A stretch of 64,000 bases of DNA from Amyelois transitella (taxonomy: Eukaryota > Arthropoda > Insecta > Lepidoptera > Pyralidae). Positions 1 to 13,440 of this stretch are shown here, piece by piece (position 1 is the stretch's first letter; each line of letters opens with the position of its first letter). The stretch is from positions 5,456,001-5,520,000 of the forward strand of contig NC_083513.1 of the NCBI RefSeq assembly GCF_032362555.1. Direction: 5' to 3'. Made by a program: the position numbers and the translations under genes. The notes beneath the pieces were generated by a model. That model saw only the letters and a program-made list of their open reading frames with translations. It was not told the origin of the DNA and did no database searches.

Positions 1-815
1 ATTTTTAAAACTGGCTAATAAAAATTCAAATTTGCAGTCGGATTTCAATAACAACAGTTTCGGATTTACGCGGCTTTGTGTATAAAGAGATTTTATTTGA
101 TACTTTGTGAAGCGATCATTTGTTTGCTACCGCCCTGCCATTACAATATTTGTTTATCATTTTAGTAATGAGAAATCTCTGAGAAAAACTTAAGCGTTTA
201 TCACGTTTTTCAGAAGAAGAGAATAATACAAATTTAAGTCATTGTAAACAATTTCATTGCGTCATGGTTGTTAGGTGTACAAGCAAACAAAAACATGACT
301 AATGTTTGTCTGTCAATACAAAGCGTAAGCACTAGTTGCATATTTATTAAGGTTTCATTAAAAAACAATGATCAATTTTCTTATCTTTTCGCTGTAAAAT
401 TTTCATACACATGTATGAAAATTTTACGTATCGCAAGTAAGATAGGTAATATTCTCCACCAAGATCGATGCTTGTGTTTGTTATAACAATATTGTATGTT
501 TAGATATTAACTATCCAGATAGGTAACTAGAAAGGTCAGCCAGATAGTGATAACATATAGTCAGAAATTTCTATCTTTAAGTACCCATTTGATAATGTAA
601 AAATAAGTACACATTATAAATAATTAGGTCGTTTAACAGTAGTCATGATTCAAAGAACTGTTTACTTTTATGATCTATTATTGTCATTAACACTCACGTA
701 ATAAAAACTGGTTTGTACATTTGTTTCTTGCATTACAACAGACATCGTCGTCTTGTTCACTCTTCACGTTACTACGAGTAAAATTGACCTTGATTTGTTG
801 TAAAATAATATAAAA
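1..815. other. Upstream region of the acyl-CoA-ligase-like gene
   Basis: AT-rich sequence before the first coding exon. Short open frames occur but have no coding character or recognisable motif. The 5' untranslated region and promoter of the downstream gene should lie at its right end, but I see no convincing TATA box or initiator. Confidence 0.4.
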
Positions 816-3800
816 ATGTTTAACAATAGCAATATTGTATACGGTGATCAAACAGTGAAAGTTCCAGCCCATTTGAATTTCGGGAAATTCATGCTGGATA
901 GTTTACGCCTGTACAGAAATGAAATAGCTCTGGTAAGCCTCTTGATTTGTGTTTCTGACCATTTCTAATTAAGTATAGAAGTTTCGAGAAATACTATCTA
1001 ACACCTCTTCAATACCGCAGGAAAGTGCATGCCAATTTCAGTTTCCTGTATAAAAATGTTTTGGATATATGATGTCTGTCAGCAATTTTATTCAGGTGTA
1101 ACACATTTGTATGAGTGGATTAGTATCTGTGAAAGATGTTAACTATTTTTATGTTAAATTAGATTATTATTTTCCAGGCGTTAGTTGGACTAAGTCACCT
1201 TCAGTCACCATCTCTCTAGGGTTAATCTGTGACTTAGATCTTACTGCACGAAACTACACACAATATTATTTATAGATATGTTAATCAGGTATATTTAAAT
1301 GAATATTTATATTTTAAGGAAAACGCAGATACTCATGAGGTCTTGACATACGAGCAGCTTACTCAATATGCTGTAGGCCTGTCATGCGCTCTGAAGAAAT
1401 TGGGGGTCGGTTTAGGAAATACCGTCGCCTTGGGGTCGGAGAAACGTTTAGAATTCATACCTACGGCCTTAGCGATCGTTTTCACGGGAGCTACTTACAC
1501 TCCATACGACTTGAAGAGTGGCAGCGGTAATTATTATATTATTTTTACAAAAAAAAATCTATCATTATAATCCAATTTTATGAAGATTTAATATTGTAAC
1601 TCTAAAAATTGAAGATGCGTTAAGGCAGAAAGAAATTAAAGTACTTCATGTATTTATGCAGGTAAATACCTGTAGAAAAATTACGAGTATTAGAAAATCC
1701 TTATCATCAATATAGCCAATGAATTTCTTTCTCTCAATAATTTTCTTTGAGTTAGTATTAAGGTAAAGGAAAGTTGCAAATCAAATAAAAAAATCAAGAC
1801 ATTTCTGTTTGAAAACCAGTTTGATTTTTTTTCAGCAATACTCAAACACAAATTGAGTATCACGAAGCCGAAATATTTTGTTTGCACCAGTTTATTTTGG
1901 AACACATACGGGGATTTGCTGAAAACTTTTGACTGCATAAAACATTACATAACTTTGGATGAAAAAACAGATAGTCTAATTTCTGTGAAAAGCATTTTGT
2001 CACATGTAAATGTGAATAATTTTGAACCAGCAAAGGTTAAAGGGCAAAGCGATGTTGCATTTATTTTGTACTCATCTGGCACGACTGGCATGCCAAAAGG
2101 TGTCCAATTGACACATTTGAACTGTATATTAAACAGTCTACCTCACGAGTAAGTTACAACCGTTATTATAATATTGAAAGTGAATATTTAACTATAACTT
2201 TACTGTAATTACACAGCCTTGGTAGCTATCAGATTATGAGAATCAATTCCAAACACCATAAAAGTATGGTATCTTATCTTTATGCATATATAAGAATAAA
2301 AATATCTTTGTAATAGTTACGAAAAGATAAAGCTAAATTACAATTAAAGTGGCACTTAAATGAACATGCAGATATTGTAATGAAACTGATGGGAAAATGA
2401 ATATAGATATAATTTCACACCTTTGTGGATCTGTTGACCATCATCAGACAGATTTTTGACGAAGCTTTTTCTGTCTGACCGCCGCAATCTTTGCAGCCGA
2501 ACCTTATACATATTGCATAATGGTAAGAGCTGCACTAGATGAACGTGTTTATTCCGTTAGGTGCCTTTAACGACATCCATGGGAAAGAGGCGGAGCCCTA
2601 TTTCTAAGCACGACATTTATATTCCCTTCTATACAATTATTTATTACGAATATTTAAAATAGCAAATGTAAGTAATATTATAATGACTTTTTCAGTTTCA
2701 AAGATAGCTCATTAGCAACAGGATTCATTTACGGGGAATGGTATCATAATTATGACACTTTCATGACGTATAAATTCCTTTTGGCCGGTCGGAAAATGGT
2801 TTACATTAACGAACCGACGCTCGAGGGCTTTCTCAAATGTGTCGACGAATGCAAGGTATGGAAATTTGTATAAATTAATTTTATAATAGAAGCTATCACT
2901 TCCCAAAAAATACTAATCACTTTTATAAAGGTCACAAAAAATCACAAAACTACATTTATATATCTATATATATAAAACTCTTCCGTTACTGAGTGACTGA
3001 CTGACAGACAACGCACAGTCGAAACTACTGGTCGTAGACAGCTGAAATTTGGAATGTAGGTTCCTTGGGATATGTAGGGGAGCACTAAGAAAGGATTTTT
3101 GGAAATTCAACCCCCAAGGGGGGGAAAAGGGGTAAAAACGTTTCTATGAAAAATCTTATTCCTTGGGTTTATAAACTTGAAACTTGGCATGAACACGTAC
3201 ATAGGCAAGTAAATATGTTTGACATTATAAGTTTTTTCAAACTACCCTCCAATCGTGATTTAGGGGGTGCGATTGGGTGACTGATTTATCAACGCACAGC
3301 CGAAACCGCTCGGTATAGGAGTCTGAGATTTTGAACAGAGGTTCCTTTAGTAACATAAGTGAGCACTAAGAAGCGATTTTTGAAATGTCAACCCCCAAGG
3401 GGGGGAAACGGGATAAACTGAGCCGGGGCTGCGGGAAAGTTCTAACGAGATACCGTGGCCCCGGAACGCAAAGGGCAACTGAAGGAACGAGGTGGGTTTT
3501 AGTCAGTAAAAGTCTGACACTCCCTTCCGTTCCACATAGAGCGGTAGAGGTCATTTGATGATTTCCCATCCTTAAAAAAAAGACTTTGTATGACAACTTT
3601 CAGTCGTCTCTTTAACATACATAATAACATACATAATTATGTACTTACATGCATAACATTAATAACATCACGCCTTTAAATCCCTATTTTGTGTTCACAC
3701 TACCCATACAAACAGCTAAAAGGAAACAAGTGAAGAGACGAAATTTGTCCGCATCCATTTTCACCTAAATTCTTAACGTTAATGAGATTTACTTTTTAAG

Positions 3801-6800
3801 GTCAACCTAATAGCCTCACATGTACGTATAACTTCGTAAGAATTTTCTTTCAACTCCTAACCGTTGAGGAGTTGTACCTTCCATCATCAGCTCATTCACA
3901 TGGGATGATGACTATCAGACGCAAATACTTAAACAGATCTATGAAATTGGCAAAAACGTAATTGCCTGTAAATTTGAGGTTTGCCCTTGATTTCCCTGGA
4001 ATACCATCATCAGATCCTGACTAGGTAACAACGGGACCAACTTGAAAGTATACTCTACCGAACAAAAAAAGAATCACGTAAATCGGTCCATAAATCTCGG
4101 CGTAATCGGTATGCATAAATAAAACACCCGAATTTTTTTTTCTATTAACTATCACGAGGCTACATCATCCCTGAGTAACACAGGCTATATTTAATTCCAG
4201 TTGTAACAAGATTTCAGCCTGTGGAAGAAAAAGCCCTGTCGAGATCATTAAAAAACGCTATATATAACCGAATTACACGTGGGCGAAGCCGCGGGCGGAA
4301 AGCTAGTTAAATGTAAAAAAATAGGTTACGCCCGCTAAAAATTATAATTCCCTTTAATTTCCCTTATTTAATAAATTAATAGCTTTTAGCTAAAAAGCTT
4401 TCATGTATTGAGATAGTTATGCATAATTATTCAATTCTTTTTTATTTATTTAAATGTTCTTTGATAAGTAAGAAATACATATTTTCAGATAAATGTAGCA
4501 ATGATAGTACCCTCATTAGTCGGATTCTGTTCGAAAGCTGAAGACTTGAGCCGATACAACCTTGATTCACTCAAAATTATTTACTCACGATCGTCGCCTC
4601 TTCATAATAAAACGATAGAAAATGTTAAAATACGGTAAGTTACTCGTATGTGTACGTCAATTAAGATTCACTAGAAGGCACTAGTCGTGGCGTTTATACG
4701 ATTTGTCCGGGAAATATCTTTCAGCTATGTTTTATCCTTAGTAAGTAGTTATTCACAGGTATTTCACCAAGCTAAAAATAATATTTACAATATTAATAAG
4801 ATATATCATTTGTCGATCCAGGGATAAGGTAAAATATGGCTAGTGAAAAAATAGAAATATTTTTTATGTGTCTGTATTGGTAGTTATAATCTTGTTATAA
4901 TTATTAAATTTATTTTAAAGTTGTATAATAAAATAAAAATTTTGCATTAAAGCAATTGACATTTCTAGATTCCCTAATCTTCAGAATGTTCTACAAGGCT
5001 ACGGAATGACTGAATGTGGCGAACCCACTTCTGAAAGCTGGGGTACAAAAGGACCTAAGCCAGGTAGTGTCGGGATGGCCTCTCCTGGCCTTATCATAAA
5101 AGTAAGTTTTTTAATTTAAAATAACAAAACTAGATTTAAATAAACTAACTAACTAGCTTATTAAAAAAATTAAGATCCATGTATAAATTTTACTTCACCT
5201 TTGCTTGACATTGATATACTTAATTTTAAACATTGAATTTGCCAGACACACTTTTATGTCTGTAAAACAATCTGTCTCAATAAAGTAAAAATAAATAATA
5301 TTAACATTAACATGTATGTTATTACAGTATTTTCTTAATTTTTTATTTTTATTTATGCATTATTTTTAGATCGTCGATCCGCAAACCAATAAAATACTTG
5401 GACCGAACACACAAGGTGAAATACGCGTCACTGGGCCAGTTTTTATGAAAGGCTACATAGGAATCGACCCGTCGACATATTTGGATGAGCAGGAATTCTT
5501 CAAAACGGGCGACCTCGGCTATTATGATAACGACAAATATTTCTACATCGTAGACAGGATGAAAGAAATTATTGTATACGACGGATATAAGGTAATAGAG
5601 CATTTCATACGCCTTTTCATTTTGGTATAAGCACCTATACACTGGTAAGGATGATTTACAAAGTGCTTACAAAATTCAGATACACGAGTTCTTTACAACT
5701 CACTAGCTCCTAGGCGTTTTTGAAGGGGATCGACTAAGGTTTAATAATGTTGTGTAGTTATAATAATAATTCCTTTTTACGATATGACCTTTAGCAATCA
5801 AGGTTTAACATGACCAAGAAAAAAGAGACCAGTATTATATATTTTTTTCCAAAAATTTTAAATTGGTGTCTGGATTCCGAAGCTAAATTTTATACTCAAC
5901 CGCTGGGCATTTTTCCGTGAGACATACAAACAGTCCTTCCTTAGCAAATTTCTTCGATATTATAATTTACCTTTCGTTGACATAGGTTCATTAATATGTT
6001 TTGACTGCGCGTTTTGAATAAATTAGTTAGTCCCCTTTAATTCGACTTTTCTTACGTAGATAAATTCTACTTATATATAATCAGTTAGCAATTATTATTT
6101 TGAACCTGCTATATATACCACCATTCAGAAATTATTTTATTACGAGTAAATAAAAAGAGTAACGTGTCAGAACGAAACAAAAAAATCTGTTGAGATCATA
6201 GCGAGTAAAATGTTTAGTCTCTGTCTACCTCTGTGGTAAACAGGGACGTTACTATGTACTTCTGAAATTCTATCGCTCATAGATAATAGTAACAGCTGAA
6301 TCGACTGAGAGAATATTACATTAATTTGACACAGGAATCTAAGCCTAGTGTTTGCAAGTCATACAATGCGACTATGCGACTATGCAAACGGATTACTAGA
6401 TTAGCGCGATATGCTTTCCTTACAAGCGTATGGCAACAACAAGTCAACTGAGTATGTTTAGTAACTCAAATTAGAGAAAGACAAATTTGGTATTAGTAAG
6501 AATTTTTAAACTAGACTTAAAGAACGACTAAGTAAGCAACTTTAATTTTGGCAACTTTTTCACGTGGATCGTTTATCGCAATTGCCACGGGAGCAATACT
6601 TTTTCAGTGGAATAGATAAACCGTGGAGAGAAAACAAACATACTTTGGCATTAAAATATATAAATGGATAAGAGAGTAAATTACAATTATATTAGATAAG
6701 ACGCTCATTATCGTTTGTGTTTGCATTATCGAGAATTGGTACAAAAAAACATAAACAATATTAATTATATAAGAAATAGAAAACAAGTTGTAAAAGATTT

Positions 6801-8581
6801 ACAAACTAGTAATATAAATTACTAGCTGTGCCCGCGACTTCGTCCTCGTCGAATGGTTATTTTGAGGATCATTGAAGCCCTCAAGGATGAATAATTTTGC
6901 CCGTTTCTTTCACATTTTCCATTATTTCTTCGCTCCTTATATGTAGTTGCCGCGTGATGTTATATAGCCTAAAGCCTTCCTCGATAAATGGTCTATTCAA
7001 CACAAAAATAATTTTTCAATTCGAACCAATAGTTCTTGAGATTAGCGCGTTCAAACAAATAACTCTTCAGCTTTATAATATTAGTATAGATTCCTGTATC
7101 ATCATCCTGAAAAATTATCCTGATCATCCTGAACAATTCTCAATATTCTGTAGGTACGATTTCACAAATAATATGTTAACTGATGACACTTGAAAATAGA
7201 CAGCTTTATAAATACAAAAAAAAATAAATCTAGTAACATGTATACTATTGGTATTTGTCTTTTTAATATACATATTCAATGTACAGAATTAACACTTCTA
7301 TAAATTGTTCTTCATATTACAGTTTACAAAAACATATATATCATATAACTACTTAATATACTTATATAAAACTGATTATTTATAAGTACAATCTGTTTTC
7401 TGCGTAATAAAAGCCGAAGGGGACTAACAAATCTACCAAAAACGCATAATCAAAACAGTTAATATAACGTGTAATTTTACATTCGTTATATGTTGTACCA
7501 ACGTTACCGATTTTCACCGTAGGTTGCACCACTAGAGCTTGAGTCGATCCTACTGGCGCACCCGAAAGTTCGGGAAGCTGCAGTAGTGGGGAAGATAGTC
7601 CCGGATTACGGGGAAGAACCCACGGCCTTTGTCGTGAAGGAGCCGGGGGTCCAAGTCACAGAGAAGGAACTCGTGGACTATGTGGCTTCTGAGGTAATTT
7701 ATTTATCCGTTATCCATCTTTATAACAGAAAGTAATAGTATCAAAATATTGTCACACAATTTCGTTGCTGAAAAAAGACGTAGGTACATCAAAATAATTC
7801 TTTAAATTTTAAAGAGTATAGAGTTTTCCATTTTGCCTCTTTTTATTACTTAAAATCTCAGAAGACTCATCAAAATCACAGTACTCGTACTTCTAAAATG
7901 CAACGTCACATGGACAATGAAAATTTTTTAATTCATCAGTTCTTCGATTTAAGGCAAGAAAATTATGCAACATATCATTGTTAAATTTCCCTCGTATAAT
8001 AGACGCCAAATGTACCTACTATATATATACTAACATCAACGTGCCTGCCAAATCCAATCCTGTTATGCGTTATTGCTATTTCCATCCGATAATCTGGCAA
8101 AGTCCAACATCTGTTATCGATATGCCAAACATTTCAAACAAGCTACGCCAATAGCCTTTTGTTCTATTAGAATTGTGACACAATGTCTGTGATTTTGCGT
8201 TTAATACAGTCGCAGGCAATGATTATAAATGTATTGTTGCTTTTAATCTTTTATAAATTCGAATCATTAGCGCAAAATATTTTCAATTGTAATTGTGCTT
8301 TCACCCGGGTGAAAAGTACTTTATGTCTTTCTCTGTTAAAATGTCTCTCTTAAATACTTTATGGAAAACTGTTTTCTGAAGCAATATATATAAGACGATA
8401 AGAAACCAAACATGAATTAAGGTTACATTGACCTTTAAATACAATTTTATTTCACCAGGTCAGTCCCTACATGCAGCTTCGCGGAGGCGTGAGATTCATC
8501 GACAAAATACCAAGAAACACCAGGGGGAAGGCACTCCGACGCAATCTCAGGGAATTATTGAACGAGAATATTAATTCATAA
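816..8581 (+). CDS. Luciferase-like / 4-coumarate-CoA-ligase-like acyl-adenylating enzyme, 9 exons, 530 aa
   Basis: Coding exons: 816-932, 1319-1526, 1836-2148, 2696-2855, 4489-4634, 4969-5101, 5370-5591, 7523-7693, 8459-8581. All introns are GT-AG and all phases agree, giving 530 codons and a TAA stop, close to the ~550 residues of insect luciferases. ANL-superfamily motifs appear in order: P-loop YSSGTTGMPKGV (187-198), WYHNYDTF, GYGMTE (325-330), TGD (405-407), DRMKE (421-425) and the C-terminal RGKALRR with the catalytic lysine at about 514. The family activates a carboxylic acid with ATP to an acyl-AMP and then usually transfers it to CoA; the substrate here cannot be read from sequence. 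The C-terminus (ENINS) is not an SKL-type peroxisomal signal, unlike many relatives. The start was chosen because it opens the first exon and gives a family-like N-terminus (VYGDQ). Function as a fatty acyl-CoA synthetase rather than a luciferase is inferred. Confidence 0.92.
2400..2500 (-). repeat. Fragment of unclassified 'GTGAGGAAACCTG' repeat family
   Basis: Lies in intron 3 of the ligase-like gene. It carries the family signature in minus orientation (a GACGAAGC...TGTCTGACC...GCAATCTTTGCAG series), matching the copies at 16.9, 22.7, 38.5, 38.9 and 45.2 kb. It is strongly diverged. Confidence 0.5.
2550..2616 (-). repeat. Fragment of TATG-tailed SINE
   Basis: Contains the block ACGACATCCATGGGAAAGAG followed by GGAGC, the middle-left part of the SINE seen whole at 19275-19549 and 56824-57071. 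Both the head and the tail are missing. Confidence 0.5.
2963..4306 (+). mobile_element. Non-autonomous Helitron in intron 4 of the ligase-like gene
   Basis: Starts TCTATATATATAAAAC after an A. It ends in the GC-rich block GGGCGAAGCCGCGGGC followed by AAGCTAG before a T. This fits Helitron structure: 5' TC, 3' CTRR (here CTAG) and insertion between A and T. It is 1,344 bp with no coding capacity. Two imperfect copies of a ~125-bp block (about 3010-3135 and 3293-3415, each with AACGCACAG...GAAAC...GAGCACTAAGAA...CAACCCCCAAGG) lie near the 5' end. Left and right ends both match the other Helitrons in this window. Confidence 0.8.
6822..7090 (-). mobile_element. Short non-autonomous Helitron in intron 7 of the ligase-like gene
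   Basis: In minus orientation it begins TCTATACTAATATTATAAAG and ends GACGAAGTCGCGGGCACAG then CTAG before a T. It is 269 bp, a typical minimal lepidopteran Helitron. Confidence 0.8.
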
Positions 8582-8706
8582 TGAATTGTGTCATTAAGAA
8601 AACAATTACTAACGCTTATCAAAACAATTATCACTTCATTAATTGCCATTCTTCTTGTTATTGTTCATTTATCTCTCTTTGCAACTACTTATCATCATGG
8701 AAGTTG

Positions 8707-8797
8707 AATAAACGTAAAATGTATCATAGGTATTCAATTAAAGCGAAGATATTATTTATAAACAATTATTATTATGTTTCTTGTTTCAAAAAATAAA
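8707..8797 (+). terminator. Polyadenylation signals of the ligase-like gene
   Basis: AATAAA occurs at 8707-8712 and again at 8792-8797, 126 and 211 bases after the stop codon. Either could set the mRNA 3' end. Confidence 0.5.
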
Positions 8798-11700
8798 CTG
8801 TTAAAATGTGATAAATAATACGTTCAGCTCCTTTTACCCACATTGTAGCTAAAGCTAGTATTTCTAGCTATTTGTTAATTAATCTTTTCAACTTATTATT
8901 GTCAGAGATGATTAAGGCAAAGATTTACACATTCCTATAAAAATATCAAGGACGACTAAATAGCTCATACGACTTAATGTCAGGCGCATTTTGTCTCAAA
9001 ATCTGTCCCCACTCTGCCATTTGCATCGGCAATTTTTTAAATGAAACTCTTTTAACATTTAAATTGACTGGTTCCACCTCAGAGCAATTTAGCCGTACCT
9101 CTTTCTGGAATAGTCCCTCCGGCCTGTAATAGGTTTCTTAAAAGGAAATCGAGTTAAACAGGCGTGATTGACTTAATTGTGGCAAAGCTTTATTTCCCGA
9201 GATTAAAGAATTCGCTTCGAGGGCTGAAGTAATCAGATTATCCGGACTACAAAAAAAGATGTGATGAGTAGATTAAAAATTGTTCTAAAACTAACAAAAT
9301 TGAGATCTTTTTTTTTTCTTCTGTTCTTATCTAGTTCTAATAGTAGTGAAATACGAATAAATAATGTTAAGCTATCATATTCCTAAATGTATTATCAAGT
9401 TTCGAATATTCCATGAAAATTATTGAACTGCTCTTACAGTGAGCTATTTACGTAAAATCACACCTTTGAAATATATTATTTTTTTATATCTAGGTAATAT
9501 TTATCTCCGTTAAATTTAATGTTTAATGTCCATGTTGTTTCATTACTATAAAATAAGAACATAAGACGTTTCAATCTGTTAAGAATAAAACTCTCTGGAT
9601 GTTCACTTGCTACAATATTTTGAAAACCAATTAAAAAACATATATCGAAAAACTAAAATCACGATATAGAATGAATTAATGCTTCAAAACGATTTAATCC
9701 CAAATATTTCTGCCTCATCACTTTCATTAAACCGGGCCTCTCAATACCCTTCACAGACCGGCTATATTTGCGGCGTTTTCTCGCCACATTTAATACTTCC
9801 GATGCGGAAAATAGAGGTGAAGACTTCATTAATTTGCCACTTTGAAAATTGAATCACTTAATCGCGACGGCGGAGTAAGCGGGAACGCATTGGCGCGCTC
9901 TTGTAATTCCGGACACCTTTGATATGCTAGAATGACGCAATTACGTCCCGACCGTGGAATGTTTACCCTTATTTTTATGACTTGTTTCGCTACTAAAACT
10001 CGATAGATGACTTGAACATCCCTGATAAACCTATGGCTTGTAACACGGGTCTAATGGATGTAATGGCAAATGATGTTATACAAACACCTTATAAATAAAT
10101 GAATACCTAAAAAATATAAAATGTCAAATTATTCTCGCGGCCCCGGCTGCGTTTTCTTAAAACCCTCTCTTAGTGCACCCCTAGACAACATAAGCAGCCT
10201 ACATGCTAAGTTTTAAATCGTTAGACTGCGGTTCAGGCTGTAAATTGATATTGTCCTTTTTATATATAATTAGATTCTAAAAATTTTACCAAGTGTAAAG
10301 TACTTATACCTATTAGATATTAACATTCAGCTGAAAATGCGATCGAGTAAACGTTATGATGACGAGAATAAATTCAGATAAAATTAAGTGCTAAGAAGTT
10401 TTGTACAGGTGTATTTCATATCTTCTAAACCTATTTTTTATTGTATCAATATGACTAACTCCGTATCTGTTTTTGCCCACAACCCATTCTATCAATTAAA
10501 TTCATTCACTCGTGAATTGGTACCCTGATTTTTATAACCTGTTCATTCGAGTATATACCTGTGGCCTGTTTTATGTTCCGACGCGACTGTGTTTATAAAC
10601 TATTATCTTGCAGCATTTGCTCTGAATTTAATGGTATCGGTGCGATTTGATGAGTCGTTTTGTGACTAGTAAAATGGAGGGTTGAAATCCCCATGGACTC
10701 GTTAATGTTCGTATAAAATAGTTTATTACATTTTCACAAAGTTATCAAGTCGAGCATGAACTTAATACTTTTCTATTAATCTTTCTCGTAGGTAGTTATT
10801 TTATAAATGGTAAAGTACCTATATTCCTATATAATGTTACAGTTTTAAGAAGAAAATACTTAAGCAGATGCAGCTTCTCAAAAATTTTAGCAATATATCA
10901 GAATGAACCTAAGTGTCATATGAATAAAAATGAAAAGTCTATGAAAAATGTCTCGAATTCTTTAAAATTTGAAGTGCTAATAGATAATTACAAGATTAAA
11001 TTGATTCAATATTTTTTTCTGCAATATTTTTACAGTAGTAAAGTTTCAACTAATATAAAACTAAACTACTTTCCACTATTTATCTTACGAGTATAGTACT
11101 CGAGGCTTTAGTGAGAATTATAGACATATTAAGACATAATGCCAGTAAATCAAGTACTGAACAGAAGACTTGCCAGTAAAAGCAATTAGTATCTTTACGA
11201 ACTAAGCTTCTATTCCACAATATACGTAACTACCTTCATACAGAGAGGCAGATGATGAATAAAAGTCCAGTCTTAATTGTACCGATTTTCATCAACATAA
11301 GTATATGTGAAAGAGAAATCTAGAAACTACTATAATCATGAAATTACAAAGATGATTAGAATTTTCGGAAGATACTCGTACCTATAGGTCTCAATAGCAA
11401 CGACGCATCAGACAAAAATGCGAGCCTGAAATATTACTTTTATACATGTTTAATATTATCCCTCCGGGTGTTAATCCGCCTTTGACCATGCGATGGAGTC
11501 AGTAAAATAACAATTATGACTGTCAAAATTACTAATGCGAACACCAAAAACGTGATGGCCTAACGTTGGGCTAAAACATGCTCGTAATGATAATGAATTA
11601 TTGGTAAATAATAGAAACATAACACCTTCGTTTGCAATACACTGAGGCAACAATAAGAATGAATTAACAATGAGGGAACAGCTTTATTTAAACTTACAAT

Positions 11701-13294
11701 GAAATATTTAATATTATTTTGTATTTGTTAACGTAAAAATATTTTTTGAATGTTAGCGACGAGGCACACGCATACCTAAAATGTAAATAACCTCAACCAA
11801 CAGCGAAACTAAATTTTTCATAGCAACCGTATGCACTACCTAACAAAGTTAACCTGAAAACGCTGCTATGTGCCTTTTGGTTTTGCGGTGAATGCAGGAT
11901 GCGGAAAATTCAAATTTCATTTTATAAGCGGCACGAGGTCATAAAAGCTAGTGCGTATTTCTTGCAGGAATTGTTTACAGCCGATCCACGAATGAAACTT
12001 ATTTTTTCTGATAATTCAGTTTATTTTTTCACTGAAATTATGTTTAAAATCACAAAAATAAAGTTGAAGGTTGTTTACAATTAAACAATACGTAAAACCT
12101 AATTATTCCGTGGTATAAACTAATCGTATACGAACAAAGTAACCTATCTATTTAGTAGCTTAAAATTATAGTGACATAAACTTACACGTACTTATAATAT
12201 ATATATATGATCTACTTACATGGTGAACATTACCTTAAAAGATAAAATCAAATACTATTCATTAACCTTGCTTGCCGCCAAGCTTTTACGAACAGTCATT
12301 TTACGTATTCGCTCGTGCGTAGTCACATTTAATTAACTAAGTAGCTTCTAAATGCGGCCAGCGGTCATCATAGCCCGATCTAAACGGGGAATAAGTAAAC
12401 CTAATAAAATAAATCCAGTAAGCCTCTGTAACGCCAGGGATTTTACGTGGCTTAATGTCGCTTAGAAAAGCTGTGAATGCCACCCGCACTGCCTACTGTT
12501 ACAAAGGTTTCGACAAGGTTTCTCTTTGTATGAAAATGAAATACGTATGGGTGTTATTTGAATGTTTAATTACAATTATTTTGATGTAAGTAGAAACTAT
12601 ATGTGTGACGTCAATAAGTGATAACTTGTATCCAATTTTGAAAATAAATCTATTATATTCTATTCCATATCTTATATCACTTTCCTTGCATATACTTTTT
12701 TACAAAACCTAGCTGAAACTTTGGTTGCTTAATTTTGGGTATATATAACTTTTAAAAACGACTACTCATTAGGTAGGTAACATAACAAGTTTTGCGGGTG
12801 TTTTCTTGTTGTTGTTTTTGATGCAATTAAAATAATATAATACAGCATGTTTTCCTGTGTTTCTAATAAATTATTTAAAATTTTATTAATGACATTACTA
12901 CTTTAATTTTGAACAATACTTATCTTATTTGAAATTGTTGGTAAGAACTTATTATTAAAAAAAATGTTTCTGTAAATAGGTTTTTCAAAATCTTTCATTA
13001 GCATTGAAAGCGCATAAAGCTAAAAAGTAATGAGGATTTGAACATTATCCGGGCGTACACAAGTTATTATGGAAACAAGATAACCTCAAGATTGCAGCAA
13101 GAACGTTGCAAACATCAATATTAATGAGTGGGGGGAACACCCTGTATTGGCGCTAGCCCTCGGAGAATGCGGAAACCTAGTGAAGCTTCAATTAGTAGGT
13201 ATTGAGTTTATATATAATTTTCCGAGTATAAATTTTATAAATACTCGTAATTGGAATCTATAATAAGAATAATAAAGACTTCTAAGCCTTTTTC
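8798..13294. other. Intergenic, no gene recognised
   Basis: About 4.5 kb of AT-rich sequence. The only recognisable item is a Helitron fragment at 10135-10255. Somewhat GC-richer stretches near 9730-9970 and 12240-12500 have no coding frame; they could be conserved noncoding sequence, but that cannot be judged from one genome. Confidence 0.4.
10135..10255 (-). repeat. Internal Helitron fragment
   Basis: In minus orientation it reads through CAGCCTGAACCGCAG, then CATGTAGGCTGCTTATGTTG, then GTGCACTAAGAGAGGG and a degenerate GCAGCCGGGGCCGCG end. The order matches the internal block of the Helitron at 2963-4306. No intact termini. Confidence 0.45.
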
Positions 13295-13440
13295 CTCCGT
13301 GTTACACCCTCGCCACTCTGAAGAGGAGCCCGGGGTGCGCCTTTTATCTATAGATCCTGGTTTAGGTGGGATACTTCTTCTGTTCAGGTTTCCTCACGAT
13401 TTCTTCCTAACCGTAAGAGCATAACGTTACCAAACTGTGA
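13295..13440 (-). repeat. Copy of unclassified 'GTGAGGAAACCTG' repeat family
   Basis: On the minus strand it contains ATGCTCTTACGG, then CGTGAGGAAACCTG, then a CCAGGATC and CACCCCGGGCTCCTCTTC series, in the same order as the plus-strand copies at 16.9 and 38.5 kb. Confidence 0.6.

Noticed and set aside
268..486. 72-codon plus-strand open frame near the left edge
   Set aside because: Short, AT-driven composition, no motif or context.
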